A DNA stretch of 64,000 nucleotides from Nemertoderma westbladi (Eukaryota > Xenacoelomorpha > Nemertodermatida > Nemertodermatidae): NCBI GenBank assembly GCA_032718475.1, contig JAUCBJ010001036.1, positions 1-64,000 of the forward strand, read 5' to 3'. Position 1 is the first letter of the stretch, and each line of letters begins with the position of its first letter. The position numbers and the translations under genes were made by a program. Below, in pieces: positions 1-10,800 of the stretch. The notes below the pieces were generated by a model that had not been told where the DNA came from, did not search any database, and saw only the letters and a program-made list of their open reading frames with translations.

Positions 1-85
1 TATTATATTCTTTAATCCATCCAAAACAATAAATTTGTATCAACAAAACGAATTGCTGGACATAAGCAATGGTCCTACAGTAAAA

Positions 86-1650
86 TAATTATTTATTTAT
101 TTAAATGAACTAAATATGTATGTAAGTAGCACAATATTATTAATAAATAGTACGCATTGATTTCCACCGGGAGCCAGTAATACAATTGTTAACAATAGCA
201 ATAACTGAGCTATCACTTGAGTCCAACCTTCTAGTTATGCTGCCAATTGATTGAGCACGTAAATGAGTGAACATTGGGATATTGTTCATCCCAAAAAATA
301 ATGACATGCTAGACCTAAACGGTATTTTGAAAAATAAACGTGCTGCCTTATTATACGCTACTTTAAGACGATTGTATACAGAATCTGAATAATTTAAACG
401 ACACCAAAGTGCATTGCAATATATCGGGGTTATAAATGAAATAAATAATAGACGCTTTACAGTTGTAGAGCACAGGGAATATTTACGTAATAACGAGTTA
501 GCGCGCGCGTAGAGTCCGCGCGTAGCCCTCTTTATATCAAAATCATCATCTCGGGTTTCGTGTAAAATATAGCCTAAATACTTAAACTGAGTAGTCCTAA
601 CAATGGGTATACCATACAAGTAAACCGAAGCCATTGTATGCTGCGTACAATGTTTAGGCGTTAGAAACATTACTTTCGTTTTCTTTAAGTTGAATACAAT
701 ACTGTGACCTATGGCATAATCTTGACATTTTTCAATTAGTTTTTGAAGACCAACCACAGAGTTGGAAATCAAACCTAAATCATCCGCATACGAAATGTGA
801 TTAATTCTACGTCCTTCAATAGCACAACCTACATTATAGTCTATTAATGCACGTGACAAGTCATCCATATAAACATTGAAAAAATAAGGGGAGCAAATGC
901 CACCCTGTTTTACTCCATTATAAGCACCAAATTTTCCAGTAATGTAGTTACCCCATTTGACCATCAAACCTTGATTTCTATACCAGTATGCAAAGATTCT
1001 GACCAAATATATCGGCACTTTTTTATCAATCCATTTCAAAAATAATTTGTCGTGTTCAATACGGTCAAACGCTTTGGATGCATCTATGAAACAAATATAA
1101 ACTGGTGAATCATTGTCCAAATAATAATCAATAATTTCTTGCAAAGTATGTATGGCTAATTCGGTACCTGAGTTCTTTTTGAAACCAAACTGAAAATCAC
1201 TACATATAAGGCAAGATTGTATACGAGAAAGAGTAACATATTCAAAAACTTTACTAAAGATTGTTGCAATAGCAACCGGTCGATAATTAGATTTAATATC
1301 AATAGGCTCATTTCTATCCTTCACTATAGGTACAATAATACATTCAATAATCGAACTAGGTAAATATCCATGAACAATTAGCGACGTTAAGAACAATGAT
1401 AAAATAACATGTAGTCTAGAACTACTAGCGTAGACTAAATGTTCAGCTGATATGCTGTCTGGGCCAGCAGTTTTTCCTAATTTTAAATTCGAAATAGCAC
1501 AATTTATTTCCGAGGGATATATTATCATATCCTTTGAAAAAATAACATCACCAATAATATCATCAACCTTTATATTACTAAAATTGGGCTTTCCTTTATT
1601 ACAATTTAAGAGCTCCTCGTAATCGTTTTTGAATAATTCGCCAATATTAT
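86..1650 (-). CDS. CR1-like non-LTR retrotransposon, 5'-truncated RT ORF
   Basis: The minus frame ending at 140 is open across the RT palm and thumb. It has a linker GKTAGPDSISAEH, then NYRPVAIATIFSKVFE (fingers), QFGFKKNSGTE, motif A FIDASKAFDRIEHDK, motif B NGVKQGGICSPYFFN, motif C YADD in HISYADDLG, and motif D/E FKYLGYIL. After the stop, minus strand, comes an ATAAATAA-rich 3' tail at about 86-105. The element starts near 1650 (GELFKNDYEELL). The endonuclease and ORF1 are absent, so this is an ordinary 5'-truncated insertion. Reading upstream gives about 55 more codons, but these come from a Penelope-like fragment in the wrong frame. The clade (CR1/Jockey group) is inferred from motif style; the RT frame looks recently intact. 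Confidence 0.85.
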
Positions 1651-1654
1651 CTTC

Positions 1655-2237
1655 CCCCACTGCCCCATCCACAACTTTGGGTAGTGGAATATGGATGGAT
1701 AATAGTGGATGTGTACACCACACCTTGTAGGACTTTTGGGTTGTGGGCACTGGTGGTTGGAATAGGAAATTTTTTGGACAGTGGTATGAAATAAACCGTA
1801 CTACAAACGTTTCCATTTGGGCCCAGGGTTAATTCTAAATCTAGAAATATTGAACTACTGTTCGAGAACTCCAGTGTGAATTTTATCCCGGGTTTATCGA
1901 AAACTTCCTCACACGCTTTGTCGTACCTAGATACTATATCTGTCTTCACGGTTTCATTCAGAACATACGGGAAAATACCTTCCCCATCGTCTACAAAAGT
2001 TTTAAAAAATATGGCAGCAAACCTTTCAACTAAACCCACATGTTTGTGTATACGGTCTACGACCAACACCGCCACCTCTTTGCCAGCAGGGCCCCAAAAA
2101 AAACCTATTCCTTTGATTAACTTATAAAAAGCATGGTTAAATGAAAAATATGTATGGGTAAGTACGAACTTAAGTAAGATCATAATCTTGAGGGCTATAG
2201 CGCCTAGGGCACCATTGAAGGCAAAGGCTTGATACAC
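1655..2237 (-). pseudogene. Penelope-like (or related) reverse transcriptase fragment
   Basis: The minus frame from 2237 reads YKLIKGIG...GPAGKEV, which resembles RT motif B, then FFKTFVDDGEGIF (motif C, FVDD). It goes on to IKFTLEFSNSSSIFLDLELTL, and then a region resembling the Y.KP....Y..SSHP....GV.. thumb of Penelope-like elements (VYFIPLSKKFPIPTTSAHNP). The catalytic DD is preserved, but the palm upstream of motif B and any GIY-YIG endonuclease are missing. The fragment is cut at about 1650 by the neighbouring LINE. The assignment rests on motif order only; another RT lineage with FVDD is possible. Confidence 0.55.
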
Positions 2238-2531
2238 ATCTGCATTAAAGATGATACACGCCCCTCCCTGTCTATACTGGATGCTCCTCTACCAGTGTTA
2301 GGTAACCTAACCCAGGAGGCACACTTGGTTCAGGGTGTAACAAATACACAGTCGGCAGTCGGCCCCTACAGTTGGCAGCAGGGCTGTACGCCATGGATAG
2401 GTGGAAGGTATTCAACCAACGGCTAGACATGCTGACAAGGTCGGCGGAAGGTAATCAACCAATGGCGACCTACTGCGAAGACGCTTGTAGGAGTTGCGAC
2501 CATAAGTGGTTTACTCCCGCAACTGAAAGAT

Positions 2532-3595
2532 ATGAGTATGAGAACCCTCCAGGAGAAATACTGGCTCAGTCGTCGCCCGGGTCAACAAGGACCGCGTCCC
2601 TCAGTGGTACACCAGGCTGGGGTCGATAAATTGGCTACTGGAATAGAAGACAGAGAAGAAAGAAGAACCAACCTGTTGAAATTTAAAACGACACTAAAGA
2701 TTATTGCTACAATGAATGCACGCACGCTGAAAACATATACCAAACAGGGTGACATGGTCGCTCTGGCAATGGAATATAACATCGACATCATCTGCATCCA
2801 AGAACATCGGATTTGTCATGAAGACACTGCCATGAAGTACAATGACATTGGAAATGGATGGACGTTAGTAACAAGCTCAGCAGTAAAAAACTCAGCCAAT
2901 GCATCAATTGGTGGAGTAGGAATTCTGCTAAGCCAATTTGCACATAAGACCCTAAACAACATCGAATCTATAAATTCCAGGGTTATGATCGCAACATTTG
3001 TTTCGAATCCCAAGGCAACAGTTATATGTTGCTACAGTCCAACCGAAGCCTCAGAGCCAGTACAAGCAGTCAAGTCTTAAGAAGAACTGACACCGAAACA
3101 CAATGTTAAAGTCATTGCTGGTGACCTGAATGCGCAAATTGGCCCAGAAGGCATCAAGGGTTACACCTATAACACCAGTTCTAACAGAAATGGGTACTTA
3201 CTTTTAGACCAAATGGAAGAATGTGAATTGATACCAACAAACAACACATTCGAAAAGAGTAAGGGGAAGCTATGGACCTTTCAATACCCTAATGGAACCA
3301 AAGCACAACTGGAATACATCCTTTAAACAAAAAGTGGAGAAACAGTATGATCAACTGTGAGGCATACAGCTCGTTCAACCCAATTGGTTCGGACCACAGA
3401 ATTGTGACTGCAGAGATCAGACTCAGTTTGAGAGCCAGCAAACCCAGGACAAGCAAGCAAATCAAATATGACTGGGAGAAACTCAGAACGGACAATGCTG
3501 TAAAGGATGCTTATACAGTAGAAATTCAAAACCTCTTTGAAGCACTTGAATGGATGAAGACCAATCCACCAATTCAATATACCAGAATATATTAA
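2532..3595 (+). pseudogene. RTE family A endonuclease (EEP) domain, frameshifted
   Basis: The apurinic-like endonuclease fold of RTE elements, which nicks target DNA. Seen: the start IATMNARTL, catalytic Glu region DIICIQEHRI, GGVGILLS, and VICCYSPTEA. After a stop at 3080 it continues in a second frame with AGDLNAQIGPEG (metal/catalytic D-N) and NRNGYLLLD. A third frame carries FNPIGSDHRIVTAEI, the terminal SDH motif. At least two frame changes separate the blocks, so no single protein is made. The leader frames before 2690 show no recognised domain. Confidence 0.8.
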
Positions 3596-4084
3596 CAGCC
3601 CACAAGGAATCAGCTAAGAGGCATATCCCCCAGAAACCCAAACGAAAACAGTATGTGCCATGGCAAAACTCTGAGGTTACTTGTAAGAGAGAAGATCTTA
3701 AGATAGCCTACAAAGTTAAAACCGAACAACCAACAACCGAAAACATTAACAAGGTTGAGAAAGCTAAGGACGATCTTAAATTGGCCTACAACATCAGCCA
3801 GGAAAAGTAAATACAGGATAAAACTGAAGCAATTACAACTTCTCACATACAGCAACAATCAAACTTACCTGGCAAACTGTAAATGAGGTATCGGGTCGGA
3901 AAAGTTGTGCAAAGGGGCGCCTCAAAGCCGATAGTCCTGAAGAACGTGTTGGGAAATGGATAAATCACTTCAGCAACTTGCTTGAGCAGCTACCAAACAT
4001 CGAGGTCAGCCCTACAAGGAACATATATGACAAGACACTACCTATAGAAACAGGGGACTTTACACCTGCCGAACTCAAAAAGAA

Positions 4085-4938
4085 GTATTAAAAGCATGTC
4101 CAATAATAAAGCGAGTGGATTAGATGAAATCCCAGCGGAGGTATGGAAAACCGGAGTGCTAAACAAACCATTATTGAATGTTTGCAACCGGATGTTAAAA
4201 GGGGAAAAGCCACCACCAATTTGGACTACAGGTCAACTAAAGCCTCTCCCCAAGAAAGGAGACCTCGGCATACAAACAAACTATCGTGGGATCTGCCTGC
4301 TTGTGGTAGCTGCCAAAATATACAATAAAATGATTCTATATAGGATTAGGCATCACATAGAGAAACTACTGCGTAAGAGCCAAAATGGATTTCGACCAAG
4401 TAGATCAACAATAGCTCAGATACTTGCACTACGGAGACTGATTGAAGGAATTAAGTCAAAGAATCTCCCTGCAGTCATGACTTTTGTGGACTTCAAGAAG
4501 GCATTCAACTCCATCCATAGAGGTAAAATGCTTGAAATCCTAATAGCTTATGGAATACCAGAAGTAATTGTTGCAGGCATTGGATTGTTATATTGTGACA
4601 CAGAAGCGCAGGTACTCTCACCAGATGGTGAAACTGAGTTTTTTTTAATCCTGGCTGGCGTACTGCAAGGTGACACATTAGCACCATTTCTATTTGTAAT
4701 TGTGCCGGATTACGCAATGAGGACGGCCACAAAGGGTGAAGATCTGGGATTCACACTTCAAGAACGCAGAAGTAGTAGATATCCGGCAACTACAGTCACA
4801 GACACCGACTTTGCGGATGAAATCGCCCTGCTCTCTAATACGCTAGCAGATGCACATCTTCTACTAAATAAAGTGGAGAGGGCTGCTAAGGAGGGGATTG
4901 CTTATGAATGCTACAAAGACCGAATTCATGACCTTTAA
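4085..4938 (+). pseudogene. RTE family A reverse transcriptase, N-terminal two thirds
   Basis: The open frame 4096-4938 carries SNNKASGLDEIPAEVWK, PLPKKGD..NYRGICLL, QNGFRPSRST, motif A TFVDFKKAFNSI and motif B AGVLQGDTLAPFLF. Motif C is changed to FADE (codons at 4810-4821) where RTE elements have FADD, so the second catalytic Asp is Glu. The frame ends early only because the inserted element begins at 4939. The last codons before the break and the first after 6505 join in frame across a single TTAA. Confidence 0.85.
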
Positions 4939-4974
4939 CCCTATTAGTACCGGGCTATAAAATGTACAAATACC

Positions 4975-5012
4975 GGGGGGGGGGGGTCATATTGACCCCC
5001 CCCCCCCCCCCC
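4975..5012. repeat. Subterminal hairpin: G-run, TCATATTGA, C-run (left end)
   Basis: Twelve G, then TCATATTGA, then seventeen C. GGGTCA-TAT-TGACCC is a perfect palindrome extended by the homopolymers. The same motif recurs near the right end of this element. Confidence 0.9.
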
Positions 5013-5466
5013 TCTAAAATCTACAATTTTTTACGAAAACGTCAGATTTTTTGTTTGTACGTAGGTAACACTAGTCAGGATCCGACCGAAAAAAAAAATT
5101 TTCGAAAAAATGTACTGGGGTGGTTATATTGCAGCACCAAAACTACAAGTAGTGCACAATTTTCAGAAAATTTGAAAGTTACATTTTTCGTCTAATTGTT
5201 TTTCAATACAGGTTTTCTGGGCCGCAAAATACATTGGAAAATATTTAAAAATGATATGATTACTATAAATGGCTGTTTAGTCCTCTCTGCGTAGAAAAAA
5301 AATGAAAAAAACAAGTAACCAGCACTTTTCAGTTAGAACACAAAATTTTTAATTCAGTTATACGATGCTATAAATTCACATTTTCAGGTTTTCTATGGCG
5401 CTGATTCTAATGGAATACATTTCTAAAATGCCCCATCATTGCTACTTGTATTTTTCGGCGTAATTT

Positions 5467-6190
5467 GGCAAATTTTGGTGCTAGGACCAAATTTCGTACC
5501 CATCACCAAAAAGTACAAGTTTGCAATGTCCAGTGCTGTTTTTATTGATTCCATCGGATTCAGGACCCTCATAAACCCGTATATAACGCAATAAACAAGA
5601 TGATACTATCTACTGATCAATTTGCTTATTTTCCAAAATTTGGTGCTGGCACAACAATTTTCACCCACCGGCGAAAAATACAAGTTTGAAAACTCGTATG
5701 AAATTTTTACTGATTCCATTGAATTCAGAACCCTCACAAACCCGTATAACGCAAGAAACAAGGTGACACAATCAATTTATATATTTGATGGTTTTCAAAA
5801 TTTGGTGCTAGCACCACATTTTGCACCCACTTCCGAAAAATACAAGTTTGAGATGCTTAGTTCGAAAATTATATATTCCATTCAATTCAGAATAGCCATA
5901 AACCTCTAAAACACAAGAAATATATTGTCACAAACAATTTTATCAATTGAATGAATTTTCAAAATTTCGTGCTAGCACCAAAATTTGCACCCACCACCGA
6001 AAAATACAAGTTTGATACGCTTGGTGCAACTCGTATATATTTCATCGAAAGCAGAACCCCAAAAAACCCCAATTGCGTAAAAAACAAGTTTCACACAATC
6101 AATTTACAAAATTGACATATTTCAAAATTTGGTGCTGGCACCAAAAATTGGCACCCGCAGAAAAAAAACAAGTTTGAAATTAATAAATCA
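5467..6190. repeat. Five diverged tandem units of about 165 bp inside the piggyBac-like element
   Basis: The unit begins near 5467, 5635, 5797, 5959 and 6122. Each has AAAATTTGGTGCTAGCACC or a close variant, then CACCCAC..CCGAAAAATACAAG. It continues with a 'GATTCCAT..AATTCAGAACCC' stretch and a '..AACCCGTATA..' stretch. GGTGCTAGCACC is itself a 12-bp palindrome. Confidence 0.75.
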
Positions 6191-6463
6191 ATTTATATGT
6201 ATTCCATCCAATTTCTAACACCAAAAAACCGGTGTAAATCAAAAATAGAGATGTTACAATTCATATTTAGTAAAATGTAATTTTCAAAAAACGTCTCAAA
6301 AAAAGTGCCAAAAGTAGGGTTAAAAAATGGTGCTATAACTCGAAAACTACCCAATATTTTTGAAAACGGTTTCTCTACTAGGAAGACAATAGAATTTTAG
6401 GAAAAGTCCTAAAATGTCAGATTCCCAACTGCGTTTGTTTCAGAATTATAATAAAAAAACCAC

Positions 6464-6492
6464 GGGGGGGTCATATTGACCCCCCCCCCCCC
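6464..6492. repeat. Subterminal hairpin: G-run, TCATATTGA, C-run (right end)
   Basis: Seven G, TCATATTGA and thirteen C, the counterpart of the hairpin at 4975-5012. Together they form part of the terminal structure of the piggyBac-like element. Confidence 0.9.
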
Positions 6493-6509
6493 GGGTTTAA
6501 TAGGGTTAA

Positions 6510-7110
6510 TGTTGATGGAAACTTGACAACCATTGATAATAATCAACTAAGGAAGGTCGATGACTTCCAGTACCTTGGATCATGGATAGAGAGTAGCAAA
6601 AAGGACATAGAAGTTGGGAAAGCAAAGGCTTGGATAGCTCTATCAAAAATGGATACCATCTGGAAATCAGATCTCTCCAGGCACCTGAAGACTAAGTTCT
6701 TTCGAGCCACAGTGGAAAGTGTATTTTTATACAGGGGTGAGACCTGGACACTGACTAAATCAATTGAACAACGAATTGATGGTTGCTACACAAGACTACT
6801 AAGGGCAGCCCTAAACATCAGCTGGAGACAACACATGACAAACGCTGAGCTTTATGGTACAATACCACCTGTATCAACCACCCTCCGTGAACGCAGATTA
6901 AGATTCAGTGGGCACTGCTGGCGAAGTAAGACGAGGTCATACCAGATCTACTTCTCTGGCAACCAACTCATGGAAAGCGTAGTCGTGGGCGACCGGCCAT
7001 AACATATATAGATCAACTTGAAAGGGATACTGAACTTGGGAGAAACGAAATTGCGAGAACTATGGAGAATCGGGAAGCCTGGAAGGATCTCATTTCCACT
7101 GTCCTAGTTC
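6510..7110 (+). pseudogene. RTE family A C-terminal region
   Basis: This continues the RT beyond the inserted element: LRKVDDFQYLGSWIESS, WKSDLSRHLKTKFFRATVES, LYRGETWTLT, then TRLLRAALNISWRQHMTN and RRLRFSGHCWR. These are the conserved blocks after the RT palm in RTE proteins. A stop follows near 7002, and a further frame continues to about 7110 (RNEIARTMENREAWKDLI). The tail is CTAGTAGTAGTAT. Confidence 0.82.
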
Positions 7111-7130
7111 GCTCGACCTAGTAGTAGTAT

Positions 7131-9224
7131 CTAATTAGTATGTTAAAATTAATTTCAATTAGCTTAAAATTAAAATTAGCTAATTAGAAATTTTTTTGTT
7201 TTATCATCAATTTACAAAAAATAGTACTCTCCAGCTTTCCAATAACACCATAATTACTGAATATCATTAATATGAAGCTTGTTAGCATATCCATCCGCTG
7301 CACGCCACCTGCCGGTAGAATGGGGAACAGGGTGATCTTAGAATCACCCACAGTTATCCAACCACCCAATATAATGTTGCATACCGAGAGATGTGCTCAG
7401 TATTGCATTGATAGGTAGGAGATGGTTAACAACACATCTCAGTGGAGAAGCTAGCATAGGGTCAAGGGAACATGGAATGACAGTGGGAAAACCAACCAAT
7501 AGCGGGGCAGCACATGTCCAGTAAACGTGTATGTATTGGTAGGTCAACACGTAGGTAGGACCGTGATAAGTTTCCATGTTGTTTCTGTGCAGTTTCCATA
7601 CATATATGTTACCCAATATCAATTATGTTCAGTTGGCAAATTATCTACTGTGGATGTTGAACGGTTTTTGACCGTCGTTGTCGCCTAGCACTTACTGATT
7701 ATGCTGTGATCCGTTTACCGGTACTTATATATATCAGCTTTTATTAACAACGATAAACCAATAACTCTTGTTATATAACGGCCACGGCCTTTCAGCCTTT
7801 GCAGTTACTAGGACGCGTTGATGCGTACTAAACAGGACTCAAACTCACCAGTCGGGATCCCGCGCCAACTCGGATGCCGTCACAAAGCTGCACAAATAAA
7901 AATACAAAAAGTATCAAATTTTGTAGGACACCTTGTTTTATAAGATTCTTCTATATGTCTTGCTTGAAGGTAGCACTATATATTTCATGCCTTTTATGCC
8001 TTTGGCATCCTCATCAGGTAATCAGTTAAATTTAGATAGCAAATTATCTAGTTAGTTATGTAATACATAATACAAAAAAAACTACATGTACTTACAGTTG
8101 CATAAGGCGCAGTACAAAAATTTTATCCAAAAACGTATAACTACAAAATATTACTTGTAGTTTAATAACATTTATAACTACAAAACAGTACAAAAATTTT
8201 ATCCAAAAACGTATAACTACAAAATATTACTTGTAGTTTAATAACATTTATAACTACAAAACAGTACAAAAATATTGTACAACATACAACACTATAAACC
8301 CTAGCAATATGTTACTACAAAAATGTTATATAAAGTACAAAAATATACAGTACATAATACTTACATACTACCTATATAGCACACTCAACGAAAAACTAAA
8401 TTAAATAATCGACACACTTTCCTTCATACATATCTTTCCTCCGACATAGACATATGATTCAATGTTAACCCCTTTGATTAACATTCTAATTCCTACATTC
8501 ATAATCCATTCATTCATCTTTTATAATCTTTCACCTTTTTCAGTTAGCCCCGCTAATTATGGAAGAGGTTCAATTTGTTCAATATCTGTATCCCTATTCT
8601 GCACCAATTGATTATTAAGTTTAGCTTTTACTGATGATTTTCTGATAATACTAGCTGGGGGTACCCGTTCCTTTCTAGAATATGATTAGATTTATTCCCT
8701 TACTTTTTCTCGGCACCACATCTTTTCGCAATGACTACCGCAATACACCATGTTCTGGGGAACCTGGTATATAGTGTCGTTATTCAGATACCTGCCCCCC
8801 CCCCCCCCTCCCAAACTTTTCATTCTTTAGCTACAAGCGTTTGAAATAGGTTTCTCCGGCGTTATTTCACCGGGTACACTGCAGTTATTCTTCAAAATTA
8901 CATTGATTTGTTGGTACTGATGGAAATCTGTAATGATCTAAATTTCGTTAAAAAATAGCTGAGATATGAGCGATCGAAAGTTACATGGTTTTGAGTTTGC
9001 GCATGACTATTGTATTATATTAATTAAAAAACATTTTGTTTATGTGTGAATAGCTATGTAACAGTTTTTACAATTAATTATTATTATGTGCTATGTAATA
9101 ATAATAATTATTATTATTATGTAGTGGGCCCGCGTTTTATACTTTCTCGCATTTTTGTTTTCCCTTATATTTTAGTGTGTTGCTTAACCTTAACACCGTG
9201 AAACTACCATGGCTTCATCCTAAT
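7131..9224. other. Region without a supported gene
   Basis: No coding region could be supported. A 76-bp direct duplication lies at 8111-8262 and a poly-C run at about 8803-8818. A TAA/ATT microsatellite lies at about 9080-9120. A minus-strand stretch near 8560-8760 reads CGSHCEKMWCREK and later KLNNQLVQNRDTDIEQIE with interrupting stops. It may be a decayed element protein that I cannot name. Confidence 0.5.
8111..8262. repeat. 76-bp tandem duplication (two copies)
   Basis: Starts at 8111 and 8187, each beginning AGTACAAAAATTTTATCC. A third partial start follows at 8263. The copies look identical, so the duplication is recent. Confidence 0.85.
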
Positions 9225-10018
9225 CATCATCTTATTTCTTGCGTTATTCGGGTTTATGAAGGTCCTGAATCCGATGGAATTAATAAAAACCGCACTGGAC
9301 ATCTCAATCTTGTATTTTTTGGTGATGGATTCGAAATATTACGCCGAAAAATACGAGTAGCTATGATTTGGCAAATTAGAAATGTATTCCATTAGAATCA
9401 GCACCCCAGAAAACCTATAAATGTGAATTTTTTGCATTGTATAAGTGAATAAAAAATTTTGTGTACAAACTGAAAAGTGCTGGTTAATTGTTTTCTTAAT
9501 TTTTTGCCTACGTAGAGGACTAAAACAGCCATTTATACTAATCAGATTATTTTTAAATATTTTCCAATGAATTTTACGCACCAGAAAACTGGTATAAAAT
9601 GAGTTTAATAATGTGGTATTATATAATAATAATATAATGTATAAAATATAAACGCAATGTCAATGAATCTAAGGTACACATTGCATAATATACATGGATG
9701 TAATAGCCCTCCACCATCTGCTTAATCCCACTATGCAAACAATGAATACATACATTGTGATGAGGTGCTTTACACTAATATTGATGCGGCATTATTGCAT
9801 ACTACACCAAAAACCTGTATTGAAAAACTATTAGCCGAAAATTATGACTTTCAAATTTTATAAAAATTGTTCACTACTTGTAACTTTGGTGCTGCAAAAT
9901 AACCACCAAAGTACTTCTTCAAAATTTATTTTTTCTTTCGGATTCAGACTAATGAAATCTACGTACAAACAAAAAATCAGACGTTTTCGTTAAAATTTAT
10001 AGATTTTTCAGGGGGGGA
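9225..10018. mobile_element. Copy 2 of the piggyBac-like family, truncated, inverted
   Basis: The reverse complement matches about 5000-5580 of the complete copy. Shared blocks include GGTCCTGAATCCGATGGAAT, the ATTTTTAAATATTTTCCAAT block and TTTGTTTGTACGTAGATTTC. It ends in a G-run at 10012-10018, where the terminal hairpin would start, and then abuts an RTE fragment. It carries a 220-bp insertion (9590-9809). The left end is truncated. Confidence 0.75.
9590..9809. mobile_element. 220-bp MITE with 5-bp target duplication AAAAC
   Basis: It interrupts copy 2 exactly. AAAAC is present at 9585-9589 and 9810-9814, and the uninterrupted sequence is visible in the complete copy (CCAGAAAACCTG). The ends are imperfect inverted repeats (TGGTATAAAATG and TGGTGTAGTATG). 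No coding capacity. The superfamily is not identified. Confidence 0.65.
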
Positions 10019-10435
10019 GGCCGCCACAACTCCCTATCACTATTTGCTAGATGATCTGCATCTTCAAGGCCAGTGTCCTTTAGATGCGTCTCAAGAAAGT
10101 CATTGGCTGTCCACCATGATACTCCATGAGGCCACCAAAGCACAAGATTATGCACTGGCTGGTCCTCGTGTCGAAAGCTATGTCCTGTAAAGCAGAGGCG
10201 TTTCCGTTCAAGTGTCAAGCTAGAGCGGACTAATGGAACACCTCCAATGATGTATAGAGTCTGATTGGAGATTATTTGTTCATTGTACTTGACACAATGA
10301 ACCCGGAGCAGCATTCTTGTGAATGTGCCATCCAGAGATTTGGTATAATCTGCAATTAGAGCCCAGCATGACACACATATAAGAGTACTGACTGGTACTA
10401 CTACTGCCATAAATAATCGAACCTTAAGGATTATT
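10019..10435 (-). pseudogene. RTE family B C-terminal fragment
   Basis: The minus frame reads VSCWALIADYTKSLDGTFTRM, RVHCVKYNEQI, ISNQTLYIIGGVPLV, HSFRHEDQPVHNLVLW and LKDTGLEDADHLA. These are the post-RT blocks of RTE, matching the copies at 28.0-28.6 kb and 46.3-46.7 kb. Only the C-terminal region is present. It abuts the truncated piggyBac-like copy. Confidence 0.8.
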
Positions 10436-10619
10436 TTGATGTATAAGGGTGTTTAATGCTAAGTTGAACAACTGGCAGATATTGTAAAAAAGGGATGCCT
10501 TGTTCTAACTTAAGTTTTCCGGTGAATAATCGCCTCATCAATAATTTGGCTTCCCAACGCACATGAATATTTTATGTGTTTGTTTACTTTATATTTTTAC
10601 ATTATTTTTTATTTTCTAG

Positions 10620-10777
10620 TTGGATTTTGTACGACGGCGATTTTGATGGCCCAACGGATATCATTACGTTCGGTAATTATACAAGGTCCCAACTTCCTGC
10701 CACTGCTGACAAGCTCAGTTCCTTGAGAGTCGTGCCAAAACAAGGATTGATGTTATTCGAAAACATTGACTTTAAAG
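10620..10777 (+). CDS. Exon A: beta/gamma-crystallin Greek key plus start of the next key
   Basis: The acceptor is a strong pyrimidine tract ending TTTTCTAG, and the donor is AAAG|GTATAC. The exon has 158 nt, starting one base before codon W and ending in phase 1. Its 52 codons read WILYDGDFDG, then FGNY, then DKLSSLRVV, and end LMLFENIDFK. This is the Greek-key pattern W-x-LY....F.G....G.Y....D..SSLR, followed by the first strand of a new key. The calcium-site pattern [ND][ND]xx[ST]S appears here as ADKLSS, with Ala in the first place. The neighbouring RTE fragment at 10019-10435 lies on the opposite strand and does not overlap. I am sure of the fold family and less sure of the exon's 5' neighbour, which was not found. 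Confidence 0.82.
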
Positions 10778-10800
10778 GTATACATTTTATGTCCCAATAA

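Larger units (their letters stand above)
4939..6505. mobile_element. Non-autonomous piggyBac-like element, TTAA target duplication
   Basis: The ends are inverted repeats starting CCCTATTAGTACCGGG (left) and CCCTATTAAACCCGGG (right, reverse complement). TTAA flanks both sides (4935-4938 and 6506-6509). TTAA duplication with CCY-starting ends is the hallmark of the piggyBac superfamily. Removing the element plus one TTAA rejoins the RTE reading frame without a base lost. No transposase frame is present, so it would need a transposase from elsewhere. Inside are G-run/C-run hairpins at both ends and a five-unit tandem repeat. Confidence 0.82.
2240..7125 (+). mobile_element. RTE-type non-LTR retrotransposon, family A, interrupted
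   Basis: A near-complete RTE element: leader 2240-2690, endonuclease 2690-3480, linker 3480-4090, RT 4090-4938, an inserted piggyBac-like element 4939-6505, then the rest of the RT and the C-terminal domain 6510-7110. The tail is CCTAGTAGTAGTATCT at about 7117. Several frameshifts and stops (near 3080, 3326, 3595, 3810, 4091) show that it is dead. It differs in sequence from the family B RTE pieces elsewhere in the window. Confidence 0.85.
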
